The position numbers were made by a program, and so were the translations under genes. A stretch of DNA of 64,000 nt from Bacillus sp. T33-2 (lineage in GTDB: Bacteria; Bacillota; Bacilli; Bacillales; Cytobacillaceae): the NCBI RefSeq assembly GCF_002860205.1, contig NZ_PGVB01000002.1, positions 124,001 to 188,000 of the forward strand. Reading direction: 5' to 3'. This document shows, one piece after another, positions 18,629 to 27,355 of this stretch. Under the pieces are notes generated by a model. That model made no database searches. It saw only the letters and a list, made by a program, of their open reading frames with translations, and was not told the DNA's origin. Positions within the stretch are counted from its first letter, which is position 1; the number at the start of each line of letters is the position of its first letter.

Positions 18629-18658
18629 TGTATAATAACCTTTAGACAATATTATACA
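18629..18658 (+). promoter_or_regulatory. Inverted repeat in the recombinase promoter region
   Basis: TGTATAAT (18629-18636) and ATTATACA (18651-18658) are perfect inverted copies 14 bases apart, just before AAGGAGT of the recombinase. The left half includes a TATAAT -10 hexamer. This may be an operator for a phage repressor; no -35 is convincing. Confidence 0.4.
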
Positions 18659-18673
18659 CAAAGGAGTCATTCC

Positions 18674-20299
18674 ATGTCATATACTACTGAATATCCTTTT
18701 ACATCCATTATTAATTATCTAAGACGGTCACGTAAAGACGAGGAACGTGAGAGAAGAACTGGCGAGGATACACTAGCAGAACAAAAAGTATTAATGACTA
18801 ATGTATTAGATAATATGGGTATCCCCTATGTACAAAAATTTGAAATTGGTTCGGGTGATAAAATTTCCACTAGACCTGTTTTCCAGGAAGTCCTCGAAGA
18901 ATTAAAGTTGGGGAAATATGATGCTGTAGCAGTAAAGGAGATTTCTCGTTTAGGTCGTGGATCTTATTCTGACATGGGGCAAATTTACGATTTGATAACA
19001 ACGAAAAGAATTTTTATTGTTACACCATATAAAATTTATGATCCAACTAATGATTCAGATTTACGGCAAATACGGTTTGAGATGTTTTTATCTCGTGAAG
19101 AATTTGAAACCATCAAAACACGTTTAATTTCTGCTAAATACACATATGCCCTACAGGGAAAATTTATGGGTGGAAATGCTGCATTTGGATATCGCACTGA
19201 TGAACAGAAAATGAAATTGATTGTGGATGATGAAAAAGCTAAAATAGTTAGACTCATTTATGAAATATACAATCATGGACTTGGAAATGAAAGACCCAAA
19301 GGTATTAGAGCTATAGCCAACTATTTAAGTTCTATTGGCATTCCAAGTCCTACTGGTAAACCTGCCTGGGGCATTGCTATTGTGAAGAACATATTGACGA
19401 ATCCAGTTTATAAGGGTGAAATTCATTACCGTACAACTCAAACTGTAAATGGCAAGAAAGTTCCTAGACCGGAAGACGAACATATTATTGTTTTAGATGC
19501 ACATGAACCAATCATTGAGGAAGAATTATGGGAACTAACTCAGAATAAATTTGCATCCAAGGAAAGAAAACCATCCATTAAGCCTACTGATAAAATTAGT
19601 GAACTGACTGGCTTGATTAGATGCTCAGGCTGTGGCTATAAGATGATCACCAATAATTATAATCGTAAATGGACAAATAAGGATGGTAGTGTAACAGAAA
19701 AACTTACCGAAAGAGTACGATGCTTAAAAAACTTAACCCCCTCTTGTGGAAGTGTTCAATATAGAGATATAGAACAGGGATTATTAGAGGCGATTAAGCA
19801 ATATACAACATTTAATGAAGAAGATTTTAGAAAAGCGTACAATGTAATATTCTCAGAAAAAGAAGAGAACTTTGATGATGTTGTGCTGATCAATATTGAA
19901 AAACAATTGAAAACTTTAAATAACCGTTTGGAATTTATTTACGAGAAATACGAGTCGGGAATATATACAGATGAGGAATTCAAACAGAGAAAAAATAAAA
20001 TTGAAGACGAAAAAAAGAAATTGACTGAGATGGAAGTAAACCCTCCTTTGCTTGTCGAAAAAACAAAAATAGAAAGAAAAGAATTCACCAGTCTTATGTT
20101 GAATGTTTACGAAGCATATATGAAAGCATCCAAAGAGGGGAATTTAGAATTATGTAACCAGATTCTAAAAGGCATTCTCGATGAGGTTAATCTAATGATT
20201 ATTAGCAAAGGAAGCAGGTCACAGAATATTGATTTTGAATTAAGAATTAAACTGAATCCTAGACGTATCAAGGAACAATCGGGAGAACTACTTTTGTAG
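18674..20299 (+). CDS. Large serine recombinase (phage integrase)
   Basis: 541 residues from the ATG at 18674, 7 bases after AAGGAGT. The resolvase domain begins NYLRRSRKDEERERR and continues with EISRLGRGS, but the catalytic serine sits in the unusual 'YLRRSRKD' setting. It is followed by a recombinase domain (GNAAFGYRTDE...GIRAIANYLSSIGIPSP), a zinc ribbon (LIRCSGCGYKMI...RCLKN..PSCG), a coiled coil and a C-terminal tail. It should integrate and excise the prophage by serine recombination. The 3' end overlaps the 3' end of the host AIM24 gene by 12 bases, placing the attachment junction next to it. Confidence 0.92.
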   Translation: MSYTTEYPFTSIINYLRRSRKDEERERRTGEDTLAEQKVLMTNVLDNMGIPYVQKFEIGSGDKISTRPVFQEVLEELKLGKYDAVAVKEISRLGRGSYSDMGQIYDLITTKRIFIVTPYKIYDPTNDSDLRQIRFEMFLSREEFETIKTRLISAKYTYALQGKFMGGNAAFGYRTDEQKMKLIVDDEKAKIVRLIYEIYNHGLGNERPKGIRAIANYLSSIGIPSPTGKPAWGIAIVKNILTNPVYKGEIHYRTTQTVNGKKVPRPEDEHIIVLDAHEPIIEEELWELTQNKFASKERKPSIKPTDKISELTGLIRCSGCGYKMITNNYNRKWTNKDGSVTEKLTERVRCLKNLTPSCGSVQYRDIEQGLLEAIKQYTTFNEEDFRKAYNVIFSEKEENFDDVVLINIEKQLKTLNNRLEFIYEKYESGIYTDEEFKQRKNKIEDEKKKLTEMEVNPPLLVEKTKIERKEFTSLMLNVYEAYMKASKEGNLELCNQILKGILDEVNLMIISKGSRSQNIDFELRIKLNPRRIKEQSGELLL

Positions 20300-20305
20300 T
20301 TCTCC
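20282..20305. other. 10-bp palindrome at the prophage/host junction, candidate att region
   Basis: GGAGAACTAC/GTAGTTCTCC with loop TTTT, perfectly symmetrical, spans the stop codons of both the recombinase (+) and AIM24 (-) genes. Neither side has a proper T-run, so terminator function is weak. It marks where AT-rich phage DNA meets host sequence, so the crossover site should be inside or within some tens of bases. The exact core cannot be read without the left end. Confidence 0.45.
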
Positions 20306-20983
20306 TATATAAACTTCCTCGTACGGCTGTACCACAACGAATCCGTTTCCTGAAAATTTCATCTGGATCGATTCGCCGCTGCCCCTTCCCAAAAACGTCT
20401 TCAACGAAACATCAGTGACAAATTCCGGCTCAAGGTTCCCGGACCACGCAACGGTTGCGTTCGGGTCTGTATAAACAGGGTTATCTGATGTCACTAAAAG
20501 AGTCAAAGGCTCATAATGAGAAGTAATAGCGATCATGCCCGATCCTTCCAACCGGACATTGAACAAACCGCCCGCAAGCATCCCGGCCACCCTTTTCAGC
20601 AATTTAATGTCCCACTGTATCGAGGGCTCGAACGCCAGCAAATCGTTTCCATTCACAAAGATGGATTCATTCCTTAGGTTTAGAATCGAAATCTTTTTCC
20701 CCTGGTCAGCTACATACAGCTTTCCTGTACCGTTTGCTTTCATTAATGACGTGCCTTCTCCTGTCAGCGCTTTTTTGAACATTTTTCCTATACCATGCTC
20801 AAAAACACCCTCACGTTCAAACTTGATGCTGCCCCGGTAAGATACCATTGCCCCCGCTTTTGCCCATACCTGTCCATTCAGGTTGATCTCAAGCATTCTC
20901 GGGGTTTCCAACTCGAACAAACCTTCCCCTTTATCCTGTTGCTTAGTCTGGTTTACAAATTCCTCAATCGAATATCGGCTCAT
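20288..20983 (-). CDS. AIM24 family protein (TIGR00266-like)
   Basis: 231 residues, AAGGAGG before the ATG. The AIM24/TIGR00266 fold is evident from GQVWAKAGAMVSYRGSIKFE, GTGKLYVAD, SIFVNGNDLLAFEPSIQWDI and FVVVQPYEEV. These proteins form beta-prism-like structures of unclear function. It follows the methyltransferase by 15 bases and is probably co-transcribed. The last codons after PYEEV may be phage-derived, because the prophage integrated at this 3' end; the fold looks intact. Confidence 0.88.
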   Translation of the reverse strand: MSRYSIEEFVNQTKQQDKGEGLFELETPRMLEINLNGQVWAKAGAMVSYRGSIKFEREGVFEHGIGKMFKKALTGEGTSLMKANGTGKLYVADQGKKISILNLRNESIFVNGNDLLAFEPSIQWDIKLLKRVAGMLAGGLFNVRLEGSGMIAITSHYEPLTLLVTSDNPVYTDPNATVAWSGNLEPEFVTDVSLKTFLGRGSGESIQMKFSGNGFVVVQPYEEVYIGELQK

Positions 20984-20998
20984 TTTTATGTTGCCTCC

Positions 20999-21679
20999 TT
21001 AACGTTTATTTTCCAGCATAAAAACCCACATGAATGACAGGGACTGCCTGAGTTCATTTGCAAGTGAGCCAAGAGGAAGCTCTGTTGCTCCCCGTTTATA
21101 CACCCCGTATTCATCTGCCTTTTTCCAGCCATTTTCTGCTGCAAGCTGTTCCAATTCCCATGGCATCATCGTATTGCAGATAACCTTTTCCCCGTATAGC
21201 CTGCGAAAACTGTTGATGCGCGGCGCCGCGGTGGGCCCAAGGATCCCGACACAGGCCATGCCTCCGGGTTTTACGATGCGCTGCATTTCTGTAAGAACTT
21301 CGAGGGGCTTTTCTGTCCATTCAAGGGAGTTGATTGCAATAAGGGCATCAAAGGAAGACGACGGCAGCCCTGTTTCGGAAATATCACGTTTCAGAAACTG
21401 AATCGCTTTTCCCTCTGACATACTGCGCGCTTTTTCAAGCATTTCTTCTGACACATCCAACCCTGTCACATCATATCCTGCTTCTGACAGCTTTACACTG
21501 CCATAACCGTCGCCACAGCCTAAATCACACACCTTTGCACCTGCAGGAAAAATTTTTTTTGTGAACGGCACGATGTCTTTCCTGCTGCCGGAGTCCCACA
21601 TCTCGGCACTTCTCTTGTTCCAGAACCCGGCTTTGCCATTCCATTCCTTTTCGGCCTCTCTTGCCCAGTTAAAGCCCAT
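20999..21679 (-). CDS. Class I SAM-dependent methyltransferase
   Basis: 226 residues. The SAM-binding site is plain: VCDLGCGDGYGSVKLSEAGYDVTGLDVSEEM (motif I and acidic loop), then FDALIAINSLEWTEKP (motif IV region) and RIVKPGGMACVGILG (motif VI). This is the Methyltransf_11/UbiE-like class acting on small molecules or proteins; the substrate cannot be read. It is the first gene of a two-gene leftward unit with AIM24 and faces the DUF3892 gene across a 188-base divergent promoter region. Confidence 0.88.
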   Translation of the reverse strand: MGFNWAREAEKEWNGKAGFWNKRSAEMWDSGSRKDIVPFTKKIFPAGAKVCDLGCGDGYGSVKLSEAGYDVTGLDVSEEMLEKARSMSEGKAIQFLKRDISETGLPSSSFDALIAINSLEWTEKPLEVLTEMQRIVKPGGMACVGILGPTAAPRINSFRRLYGEKVICNTMMPWELEQLAAENGWKKADEYGVYKRGATELPLGSLANELRQSLSFMWVFMLENKR

Positions 21680-21867
21680 ATGACCACCTGCCTATCGGTG
21701 AAATTATGTATTTTTCATATCCATTTTCTTTAGTTCGATAAAAAAACCTGAAAACCTCTTTGTGTTGAGATGTATATTTGCTTTAAAGTAAAAATCGTCC
21801 CTACTGAATGTTTGCAGCAGTCAATATTGAGAAACACTAGAAAAAAACGGAAGGAAGGAAGAAAGTT

Positions 21868-22086
21868 ATGCAAGGAGAAAAGCTTATCGCGGTGCAGAAG
21901 AATCATTTCGGGGACATCATCAGTTTTCAAACGTCAGGAGGGAGGATCATTTCCTACCGCAAAGCCCTCGCTGAGGCTGCCAACGGAGAAATTGAGGGTA
22001 TAAACATTTTAGAGTCCGATGATGGAATGCTTTCCCTCGCCCCCCAAAATAACCAGTCATTCGACCACTTGCCCTCCATATACTGA
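21868..22086 (+). CDS. DUF3892 domain protein
   Basis: 72 residues; GGAAGGAAG precedes the ATG. The motif LIAVQKNHFGDIISFQTSGG with SYRKALAEAANGEIEGINI matches DUF3892, a short Bacillus family with no assigned activity. No Cys or membrane segment. It is monocistronic, ended by a strong hairpin shared with mntR. Confidence 0.8.
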   Translation: MQGEKLIAVQKNHFGDIISFQTSGGRIISYRKALAEAANGEIEGINILESDDGMLSLAPQNNQSFDHLPSIY

Positions 22087-22087
22087 A

Positions 22088-22116
22088 AAAACACCTGGCG
22101 CTGGGCCAGGTGTTTT
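22088..22116. terminator. Bidirectional terminator between DUF3892 and mntR
   Basis: 12-bp perfect stem AAAACACCTGGC/GCCAGGTGTTTT (22088-22099 with 22105-22116) with a 5-base loop; A/T-rich flanks serve both strands. Confidence 0.88.
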
Positions 22117-22120
22117 GCTT

Positions 22121-22543
22121 TCATTCTTCTTCATTCTGTTTTTGAATGGCCCTAAGTGTTTCTACCCGGCTATCGTCTTCATCAAAATATTGGACAAGGT
22201 CGCCGATGCGGTCAATGGCATCCCAGCTCAGATGGTGTTCGATCCCTTCGACATCCTTATAAATGTTTTCATCTTTAACGCCGATGATCCTTAGCAGCTG
22301 TTCAAGCAGGTCATGCCGGTAAACCAGACGCTTTCCCGTTTTCTTGCCCTTTGGGGTCAGGATCAGCCCGCGGTATTTTTCATATACGAGGTATTGGTCC
22401 TTGTCCAGCTTCTGGACCATTTTCGTCACTGAGGAGGGATGGACCGATAATGCTTCCGCAATATCAGAGACGCGTGCGTACCCTTTTTCTTCTATCAATA
22501 TATAAATTTGCTCGATATAATCTTCCATGCTGGGTGTTGTCAT
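22121..22543 (-). CDS. mntR: Manganese transport regulator MntR (DtxR family)
   Basis: 140 residues from the ATG at 22543, 7 bases after GGAGGT; the open frame upstream lacks family similarity. Begins [14 protein letters not shown], placing the Mn ligands Asp8 and Glu11 as in B. subtilis MntR. The [20 protein letters not shown] recognition helix and the EGIEHHLS ligand cluster near residues 99-103 also match. It is a dimeric Mn(II)-responsive repressor of manganese uptake genes. Length equals the family norm. Confidence 0.95.
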   Translation of the reverse strand: MTTPSMEDYIEQIYILIEEKGYARVSDIAEALSVHPSSVTKMVQKLDKDQYLVYEKYRGLILTPKGKKTGKRLVYRHDLLEQLLRIIGVKDENIYKDVEGIEHHLSWDAIDRIGDLVQYFDEDDSRVETLRAIQKQNEEE

Positions 22544-22610
22544 CCCTAAACCTCCAATGCCTAAACGAACCATATAAATTTTACTATACAAAAAAGTAGG
22601 AAACAAGAAG

Positions 22611-24764
22611 TTATATTTGTTGTTTGGCTATGTCAATCTTTACTTTCTCGCCGTCCCAGACAAGCCTCGCATCAAATGTTCTGTCTTTACTCGTGAACCC
22701 TTCAATCATTTCGGTGCTGCCTGTTTTAAGCAAGCTTTTAATGTTTTTTTGTGTGATTGATTTCCCAAGAATATTTTTGGAGATTGTAAAATCACAGTTC
22801 GATTTCCTGTAATTGGAACATCCATAAAATGTACCCTTGTCAACAACGGGGCCTCCGCATTTTTTGCAAGGACCAAGACTGGTGCTGCGTTTTCCTTTTT
22901 GCTTGCCGGGGACGAAAGCATCTGTAATTTGCTGTCCGAACGACCAGGCTGAATGTTTCTCGGCTGTCTCGGCGATAAGATGGTGAACCATCTTGCCTGT
23001 CTGGTCAATAAATTGTTTTGGCGAAAAGTTCCCTTCACCGATCTCATGCAGGCGCTGCTCCCACTTCGCTGTCATTTCCGGTGACGCGAGGACTTGTTCG
23101 CCAACTGCTTCCACAAGAATTTTTGCCTTTGCCGTGGCATACACCAAATTTTTCCTAACCTCTATATATGCCCGGTCCTTAAGCATGGTAATGATCCCGG
23201 CGCGGGTCGCTTCGGTACCAAGACCCTCCGTTTTCATCAGGACTTTTTCCAGTTCTTTGTCATCAACATGCTTTCCCGCGGTTTTCATCAGCGTGATAAG
23301 CTGCCCTTCGGTGTAGCGTTTGGGCGGCTGGGTTTTGCTCTCCTTAACCTCTGCCTTTACAACATCACCTGATTCCCCTTTTTCGACAGCCGGAAGTACA
23401 GGGTCTTTATCTGTCTCCTTCTGCGGAAGAACTTTTCTCCACCCTTCTTCGAGCTGGACTTTTCCTTTTGAAACGAATTCGGCCCGGCCGTCCACCAGAG
23501 TCGTTATTGTCGTGTATTCTGCAGTTGAAGCGGGATAATGGGCTGCAATTAATGATCTTGCCAAGAGATCATACATTTTTTGTTCATCAGCTGACAGCCT
23601 GTCCAGATTTGGCACCTGTTCAGTCGGGATAATCGCATAGTGGTCGGTTACCTTTTTTTCATTCACATACCGCTTGTTACTACCGATGGATTCGATGGGC
23701 AACGGGAACAGTTCTCCGTAGGCAGGAATCGCCTGCAGCTTTTTTAAAATGACCGGAAATCCCTGTGCTTCCCCGGGTGTCACATATCTGGAATCAGAAC
23801 GGGGATAGGAAATGATTCCCCTCTGGTAAAGACCCTGCAATACATCAAGTGTTTTTTTCGGCGAAAATTTGAAGCGCTTGTTTGCCTCTGCCTGGATGGC
23901 GGAAAGATTATATAAAAGGGGTGGAAGAAATTCCTTCTTTTCCGATTTTACATCAGCAACTTCCGCCTGTTTCCCGCTGCAAAAAGCGGCAATTTTTTCG
24001 GCCATTTCCTTTGTTGTGATCCTTGATTCACCATCTTTTTCCCACTTGCCGCTGTATTTTTTTCCTTTGATATTAAAGTTCGCATGAACCTCCCAAAACG
24101 GTTCGGAAACAAAGCTTTCGATTTCAAGTTCCCGCTTTACAATCAGGGCGAGTGTAGGTGTTTGGACGCGGCCGACGGAAAACACATCTGAAAAGCCTTT
24201 TTGCTTAAGAAGTATGGTGTACAGCCTTGATGCGTTCATGCCTACCACCCAGTCCGCACATGCCCGGGTATATGCTTCATAATACAGATTTCTCGTATCA
24301 GCCTCACTCAGCAATTTCGCAAAGCCATCTTTGATTGCCTGAGGAGTAAGCGATGAAATCCAGAGCCGCTTCATCGGCTTGGAACAGCCAGCGAGGCGGA
24401 GGATATTCCGGATGATCAGCTCGCCTTCCCTCCCGGCATCTCCGGCATGGATGACCTCAGTCACTTTCGGATCCATTGCCAGTTTCTTGATGACCGAAAA
24501 CTGCTTTGCTTTCGATTTAACTACCTCATATTGAAATTGGCCTGGAATGATCGGAAGGGTTTCAAGTGACCACTTTTTCCATTGTGAATTATACCTTTCC
24601 GGTGCCGAGAGCTCTGTCAGGTGCCCAATCGCCCATGTGGCATATGCTCCTGCGGGAAATAATTCATTCGGGAGGATTTCAATAAATCCGTCCCGCTTTT
24701 TCGTTTTAAATACGGAGGCGAGCGTCCTGCCCTGGTCGGGCTTTTCCGCAATAATCAGTTTCAT
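22611..24764 (-). CDS. topB: DNA topoisomerase III
   Basis: 717 residues from the ATG at 24764, preceded by GAGGAG. The Toprim domain starts [16 protein letters not shown] and has [12 protein letters not shown]; the catalytic tyrosine is in [12 protein letters not shown] (about residue 320). One C-terminal zinc-like element (CKKCGG...[10 protein letters not shown]) follows. It is a type IA topoisomerase that relaxes negative supercoils and decatenates replication intermediates, similar in length to B. subtilis TopB. It lies directly upstream of mntR in the same direction with its own ribosome site. Confidence 0.96.
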   Translation of the reverse strand: MKLIIAEKPDQGRTLASVFKTKKRDGFIEILPNELFPAGAYATWAIGHLTELSAPERYNSQWKKWSLETLPIIPGQFQYEVVKSKAKQFSVIKKLAMDPKVTEVIHAGDAGREGELIIRNILRLAGCSKPMKRLWISSLTPQAIKDGFAKLLSEADTRNLYYEAYTRACADWVVGMNASRLYTILLKQKGFSDVFSVGRVQTPTLALIVKRELEIESFVSEPFWEVHANFNIKGKKYSGKWEKDGESRITTKEMAEKIAAFCSGKQAEVADVKSEKKEFLPPLLYNLSAIQAEANKRFKFSPKKTLDVLQGLYQRGIISYPRSDSRYVTPGEAQGFPVILKKLQAIPAYGELFPLPIESIGSNKRYVNEKKVTDHYAIIPTEQVPNLDRLSADEQKMYDLLARSLIAAHYPASTAEYTTITTLVDGRAEFVSKGKVQLEEGWRKVLPQKETDKDPVLPAVEKGESGDVVKAEVKESKTQPPKRYTEGQLITLMKTAGKHVDDKELEKVLMKTEGLGTEATRAGIITMLKDRAYIEVRKNLVYATAKAKILVEAVGEQVLASPEMTAKWEQRLHEIGEGNFSPKQFIDQTGKMVHHLIAETAEKHSAWSFGQQITDAFVPGKQKGKRSTSLGPCKKCGGPVVDKGTFYGCSNYRKSNCDFTISKNILGKSITQKNIKSLLKTGSTEMIEGFTSKDRTFDARLVWDGEKVKIDIAKQQI

Positions 24765-24937
24765 AATGTTGCTCCTCATTTTTAAACAATGATTTCAAAT
24801 TCTATTTTACTATAAGGAAAGGGACATACAATGCGAAAATATGTCGAACTATAAGCGATAATAGGGAACGTTAAAAAGTTTAATCCTTGCCCCAATAGGA
24901 AAAAATATACTGAATTGTACACAAAGGAGGAATTAGG

Positions 24938-25447
24938 TTGTCTACTCTTTCATTAGGAGATAAAGCACCGGACTTTTCATTGACTACCGACTCTGGCGAG
25001 AGTTTTTCATTCGAGTCGTATCGGAGGAACCATGATGGCTGGCATTTACTTATTTTTTTCAGGGGGGCTTGGTGACCGGTATGTGTGGAGGACCTCCAAG
25101 GTTTGGAGGAAAGCAAAGGTTTTTTTGAAGGGCAGAATGTACACATTACAGTGATATCTACCGACAGCCGTGAAAGCTTAAGCAAGATGGCCAACGATAA
25201 CCGGTTGTCTTTCCCGGTTCTATGTGACCAGGACTTAAAAGCAATAAATGCGTACGGCGTTTTTTACCACAGTGAGGATGCTCTATATAAAGATCACGGC
25301 ACACACGGGGAACCGGCCCATTTCCTCATTGACGAAAACGGCCGCATTCTTTTCATTCATAAGCAAACAGGGCCATTTGGACGGCCGACTGCAAATGAAC
25401 TGCGCAAAACTGTGAAATATATCAAAAAGAATTTAAAAACTGACTGA
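24938..25447 (+). CDS. Peroxiredoxin-like (AhpC/TSA) protein with in-frame TGA: candidate selenoprotein
   Basis: Read from TTG at 24938 (after AAAGGAGGA) the frame gives 169 residues, with a TGA at 25073-25075 as codon 46. Without readthrough only 45 residues would be made. The context FFRGAW-TGA-PVC replaces the first Cys of the WCPVC redox motif of thioredoxin-fold peroxiredoxins; Cys49 remains. Sequence on both sides is intact: GDKAPDFSLTTDSGE before, then VHITVISTDSRESL, FPVLCDQDLKAINAYGVF and FLIDENGRILFIH after. A GGT-loop hairpin follows the TGA at selenocysteine-insertion distance. A nonsense-mutated pseudogene is the alternative; selA/B/C/D would have to exist elsewhere. Confidence 0.75.
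25073..25109 (+). promoter_or_regulatory. Candidate bacterial SECIS element after the in-frame TGA
   Basis: TGA at 25073-25075. A perfect 7-bp stem CCTCCAA/TTGGAGG (25093-25099 with 25103-25109) carries the apical loop GGT (25100-25102), 24 bases after the TGA. Bacterial SECIS elements have an apical loop roughly 16-37 bases downstream, with a G in its first two positions. A bulged U is not obvious. Confidence 0.6.
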
Positions 25448-25467
25448 TATTCATTATTGAGTGTACG

Positions 25468-25510
25468 AGGGTGCCCCAAATAGTCAAAGTGGGGGCGCCC
25501 TCTTTGTTGT
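25468..25510 (+). terminator. Terminator after the peroxiredoxin-like gene
   Basis: 10-bp stem AGGGTGCCCC/GGGGCGCCCT (25468-25477 with 25492-25501, one G-T pair) followed by CTTTGTTGT. Confidence 0.7.
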
Positions 25511-25516
25511 ATTCTG

Positions 25517-25680
25517 GTCCTTGAGGGCTTCTCAAGACAAAATCCATCACGTGGAAGGCAGAAATGTCCTTGAGGTTGCTTCTTATGCACAAAATGAGCC
25601 AGCTTGCTGGAGAGCTGTCCTTAAGAAGCTTTGAAGGCCACTTTTTAGTGAGTGGCAGTCCCCCAGAAACTAGTAATTGT
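25517..25680. repeat. Structured intergenic stretch with three imperfect ~50-base repeats
   Basis: GTCCTT(G/A)AG recurs at 25517, 25566 and 25617. Units 1 and 2 both continue GCTTCT...CAAAAT, and each unit contains a short hairpin (CCA..TGG, CCAGC..GCTGG, GCCACT..AGTGGC). It fills the gap between convergent peroxiredoxin and signal peptidase genes. No protein frame fits; it may be an interspersed repeat or a small RNA. Confidence 0.4.
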
Positions 25681-25731
25681 TAAGTTCATTGTATATAGGA
25701 AACGGCCTGAGCCATCATGAGCGGGTTTATA

Positions 25732-26274
25732 TTATTCTACAATCCTTACATCGCCAACAGGCCAATAGACGATGTTTGTTTTACCGAGGACCTGATTGAT
25801 TGGCACGGCGCCGATCTGGCGGCTGTCCTTGCTGAATTTCCTGTTATCCCCCATGACGAACAAATGCCCTTCAGGTACAGTATCCTGGCCAACAGGCGTA
25901 TCATTGAGTGTAAATGATTCGGTAAGCGGCCCATCCTTGTTCATTTTTTTATATTCAGTCAAATATGGTTCAGCATTCGCTTTTCCATTAACAAATAATG
26001 TATCATCTTTGTATTCTACCTTGTCACCCGGAAGGCCGATTATGCGCTTAATATAATCTGCTTGCCCTGGAGCGTGGAATACGATAATATCAAATCTTTC
26101 CGGTTTTCCGAGTTTGTTTACAATCATCCGGTCCTGACTCTGCAATGTCGGCATCATGGATGAACCATCCACCACGATCGGGGTAAACAGGAAGTAACGG
26201 ATAACTGCAGCCAGCAGAACGGCAATAATGAGCGCCTTTATCCATTCCCATGCTTCATTTTTCGGTTTCTCCAT
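25732..26274 (-). CDS. lepB: Signal peptidase I
   Basis: 180 residues from the ATG at 26274 (6 bases after GGGGTG; ATG 26280 and GTG 26283 are possible). One N-terminal membrane segment (ALIIAVLLAAVIRYFLF) anchors an extracellular catalytic domain. Nucleophile Ser39 lies in SSMMPT and general base Lys76 in YIKRIIGLPGD; GDNRKFSKDSRQIGAV is the family box. It removes signal peptides from exported proteins. Short, SipS/SipT-like Bacillus form. It ends convergently with the upstream rightward gene region. Confidence 0.95.
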   Translation of the reverse strand: MEKPKNEAWEWIKALIIAVLLAAVIRYFLFTPIVVDGSSMMPTLQSQDRMIVNKLGKPERFDIIVFHAPGQADYIKRIIGLPGDKVEYKDDTLFVNGKANAEPYLTEYKKMNKDGPLTESFTLNDTPVGQDTVPEGHLFVMGDNRKFSKDSRQIGAVPINQVLGKTNIVYWPVGDVRIVE

Positions 26275-26398
26275 CTCCATCACCCCATACAGTAGTATAA
26301 TTACATCTTACATTCTGATGCTGCAAATATACAGAAATAACTAGGATAGAATCTTGAAATAATATCGGTCTCTTTGGACCCCGCTGCCAGCCGGTGTC

Positions 26399-27313
26399 CT
26401 ATAAAAACGGATATTTCCTGTGTTCTGCTTTTTGTTTTTCATTCAGTCCCTGCGACAACAGGTAAAAAGCAAACAAAAATAATAAAAAAGTTAGCAGCGG
26501 GAACAGGACAATCCATTGGGAGTGCCGCAAAAAAGTTCTTGATTGGCCAATCAGGCCAGCCCATTCATTTGTGATAGACAAGTAGATAATCGGATTGTAT
26601 TGAACTTCGGTACCTCCAAGGAACAAGTCAAAAATGGCCAGCTGTCCGATTAAATGCAGGACCTGGATAATTTCATTTATAAAGATGATTAATAAGTTTC
26701 CCTTCAGCGCAGGGAAGATGTGTTTCGTCAAAATATGTAGTTTACTCCCCCCAAGAGTCTTGGAAGCATCAATAAAAAGATGTTTTCTGATCTCCCTAGC
26801 CTTCTCAAAAGTCACTCTATGAACCCCGGCCAGCCCTAAAATGATCATCAATATGCTTTGAATCGCAGTCAAAGTCAACGGGCTCAATACAGGTTCGATA
26901 TTAATGCCAACCATGATGAAATAAATGATGATAAAAGCAGGTATCGCACTGAATACGGAGATACTTTTATTAGTTTTGATCTCTAATTTAGAGTGCAATG
27001 CATGATATATCCCAAAACCTGAACCAATCAAAACCCTTAAAAAGGCTATCGTAATCACCGTAAACACAGTATATTTCGCTCCATTAAGCAAGAGAGTCAG
27101 TATGTCATAGCCCCACTTGTCCGTGCCAAATATGTAATCCTTTGAGGGCGGGAACGGTGAACTTACAAGCTGCTCTCCCTCCTTGGTTTCTATATAGTCG
27201 ATTTTCTTGGAATAATCTACATCATAAGGGGCGATTGCAGGCCCAACGACAGCAATTACAAAAAAGAAACCCAGTAATAGTAATCCAATAATTAGCTTAA
27301 TTCGATAGCCCAT
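26399..27313 (-). CDS. OppC/DppC-like ABC transporter permease
   Basis: 304 residues, six predicted membrane helices. The family signature FGTDKWGYDILTLLLNGAKYTV and an EAA-type loop (DASKTLGGSKLHILTKHIFPAL), which contacts the ATPase, are present. It is a diverged tandem copy of the next gene, sharing APYDV, PPFPPSK and WGYDILTL motifs. AAAGGA precedes the ATG. It is the last gene of a three-permease unit. No ATPase or substrate-binding protein is encoded beside it, so partners must come from elsewhere. Confidence 0.85.
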   Translation of the reverse strand: MGYRIKLIIGLLLLGFFFVIAVVGPAIAPYDVDYSKKIDYIETKEGEQLVSSPFPPSKDYIFGTDKWGYDILTLLLNGAKYTVFTVITIAFLRVLIGSGFGIYHALHSKLEIKTNKSISVFSAIPAFIIIYFIMVGINIEPVLSPLTLTAIQSILMIILGLAGVHRVTFEKAREIRKHLFIDASKTLGGSKLHILTKHIFPALKGNLLIIFINEIIQVLHLIGQLAIFDLFLGGTEVQYNPIIYLSITNEWAGLIGQSRTFLRHSQWIVLFPLLTFLLFLFAFYLLSQGLNEKQKAEHRKYPFL

Positions 27314-27355
27314 AAAGTCTTTTCCTTTCAGCCATTCTTATTCAATGATTGCGGC

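Noticed and set aside
20535-20840. Plus-strand frames opposite AIM24, topB, hcp, yprA and others
   Set aside because: They mirror well-identified genes on the other strand and have no family signatures or start signals.
25073-25447. Annotating only the part after the TGA, or calling the gene a plain pseudogene
   Set aside because: The TGA falls exactly at a redox Cys, there is no other lesion, and a hairpin of the right kind follows. Pseudogene remains possible but is the weaker reading.
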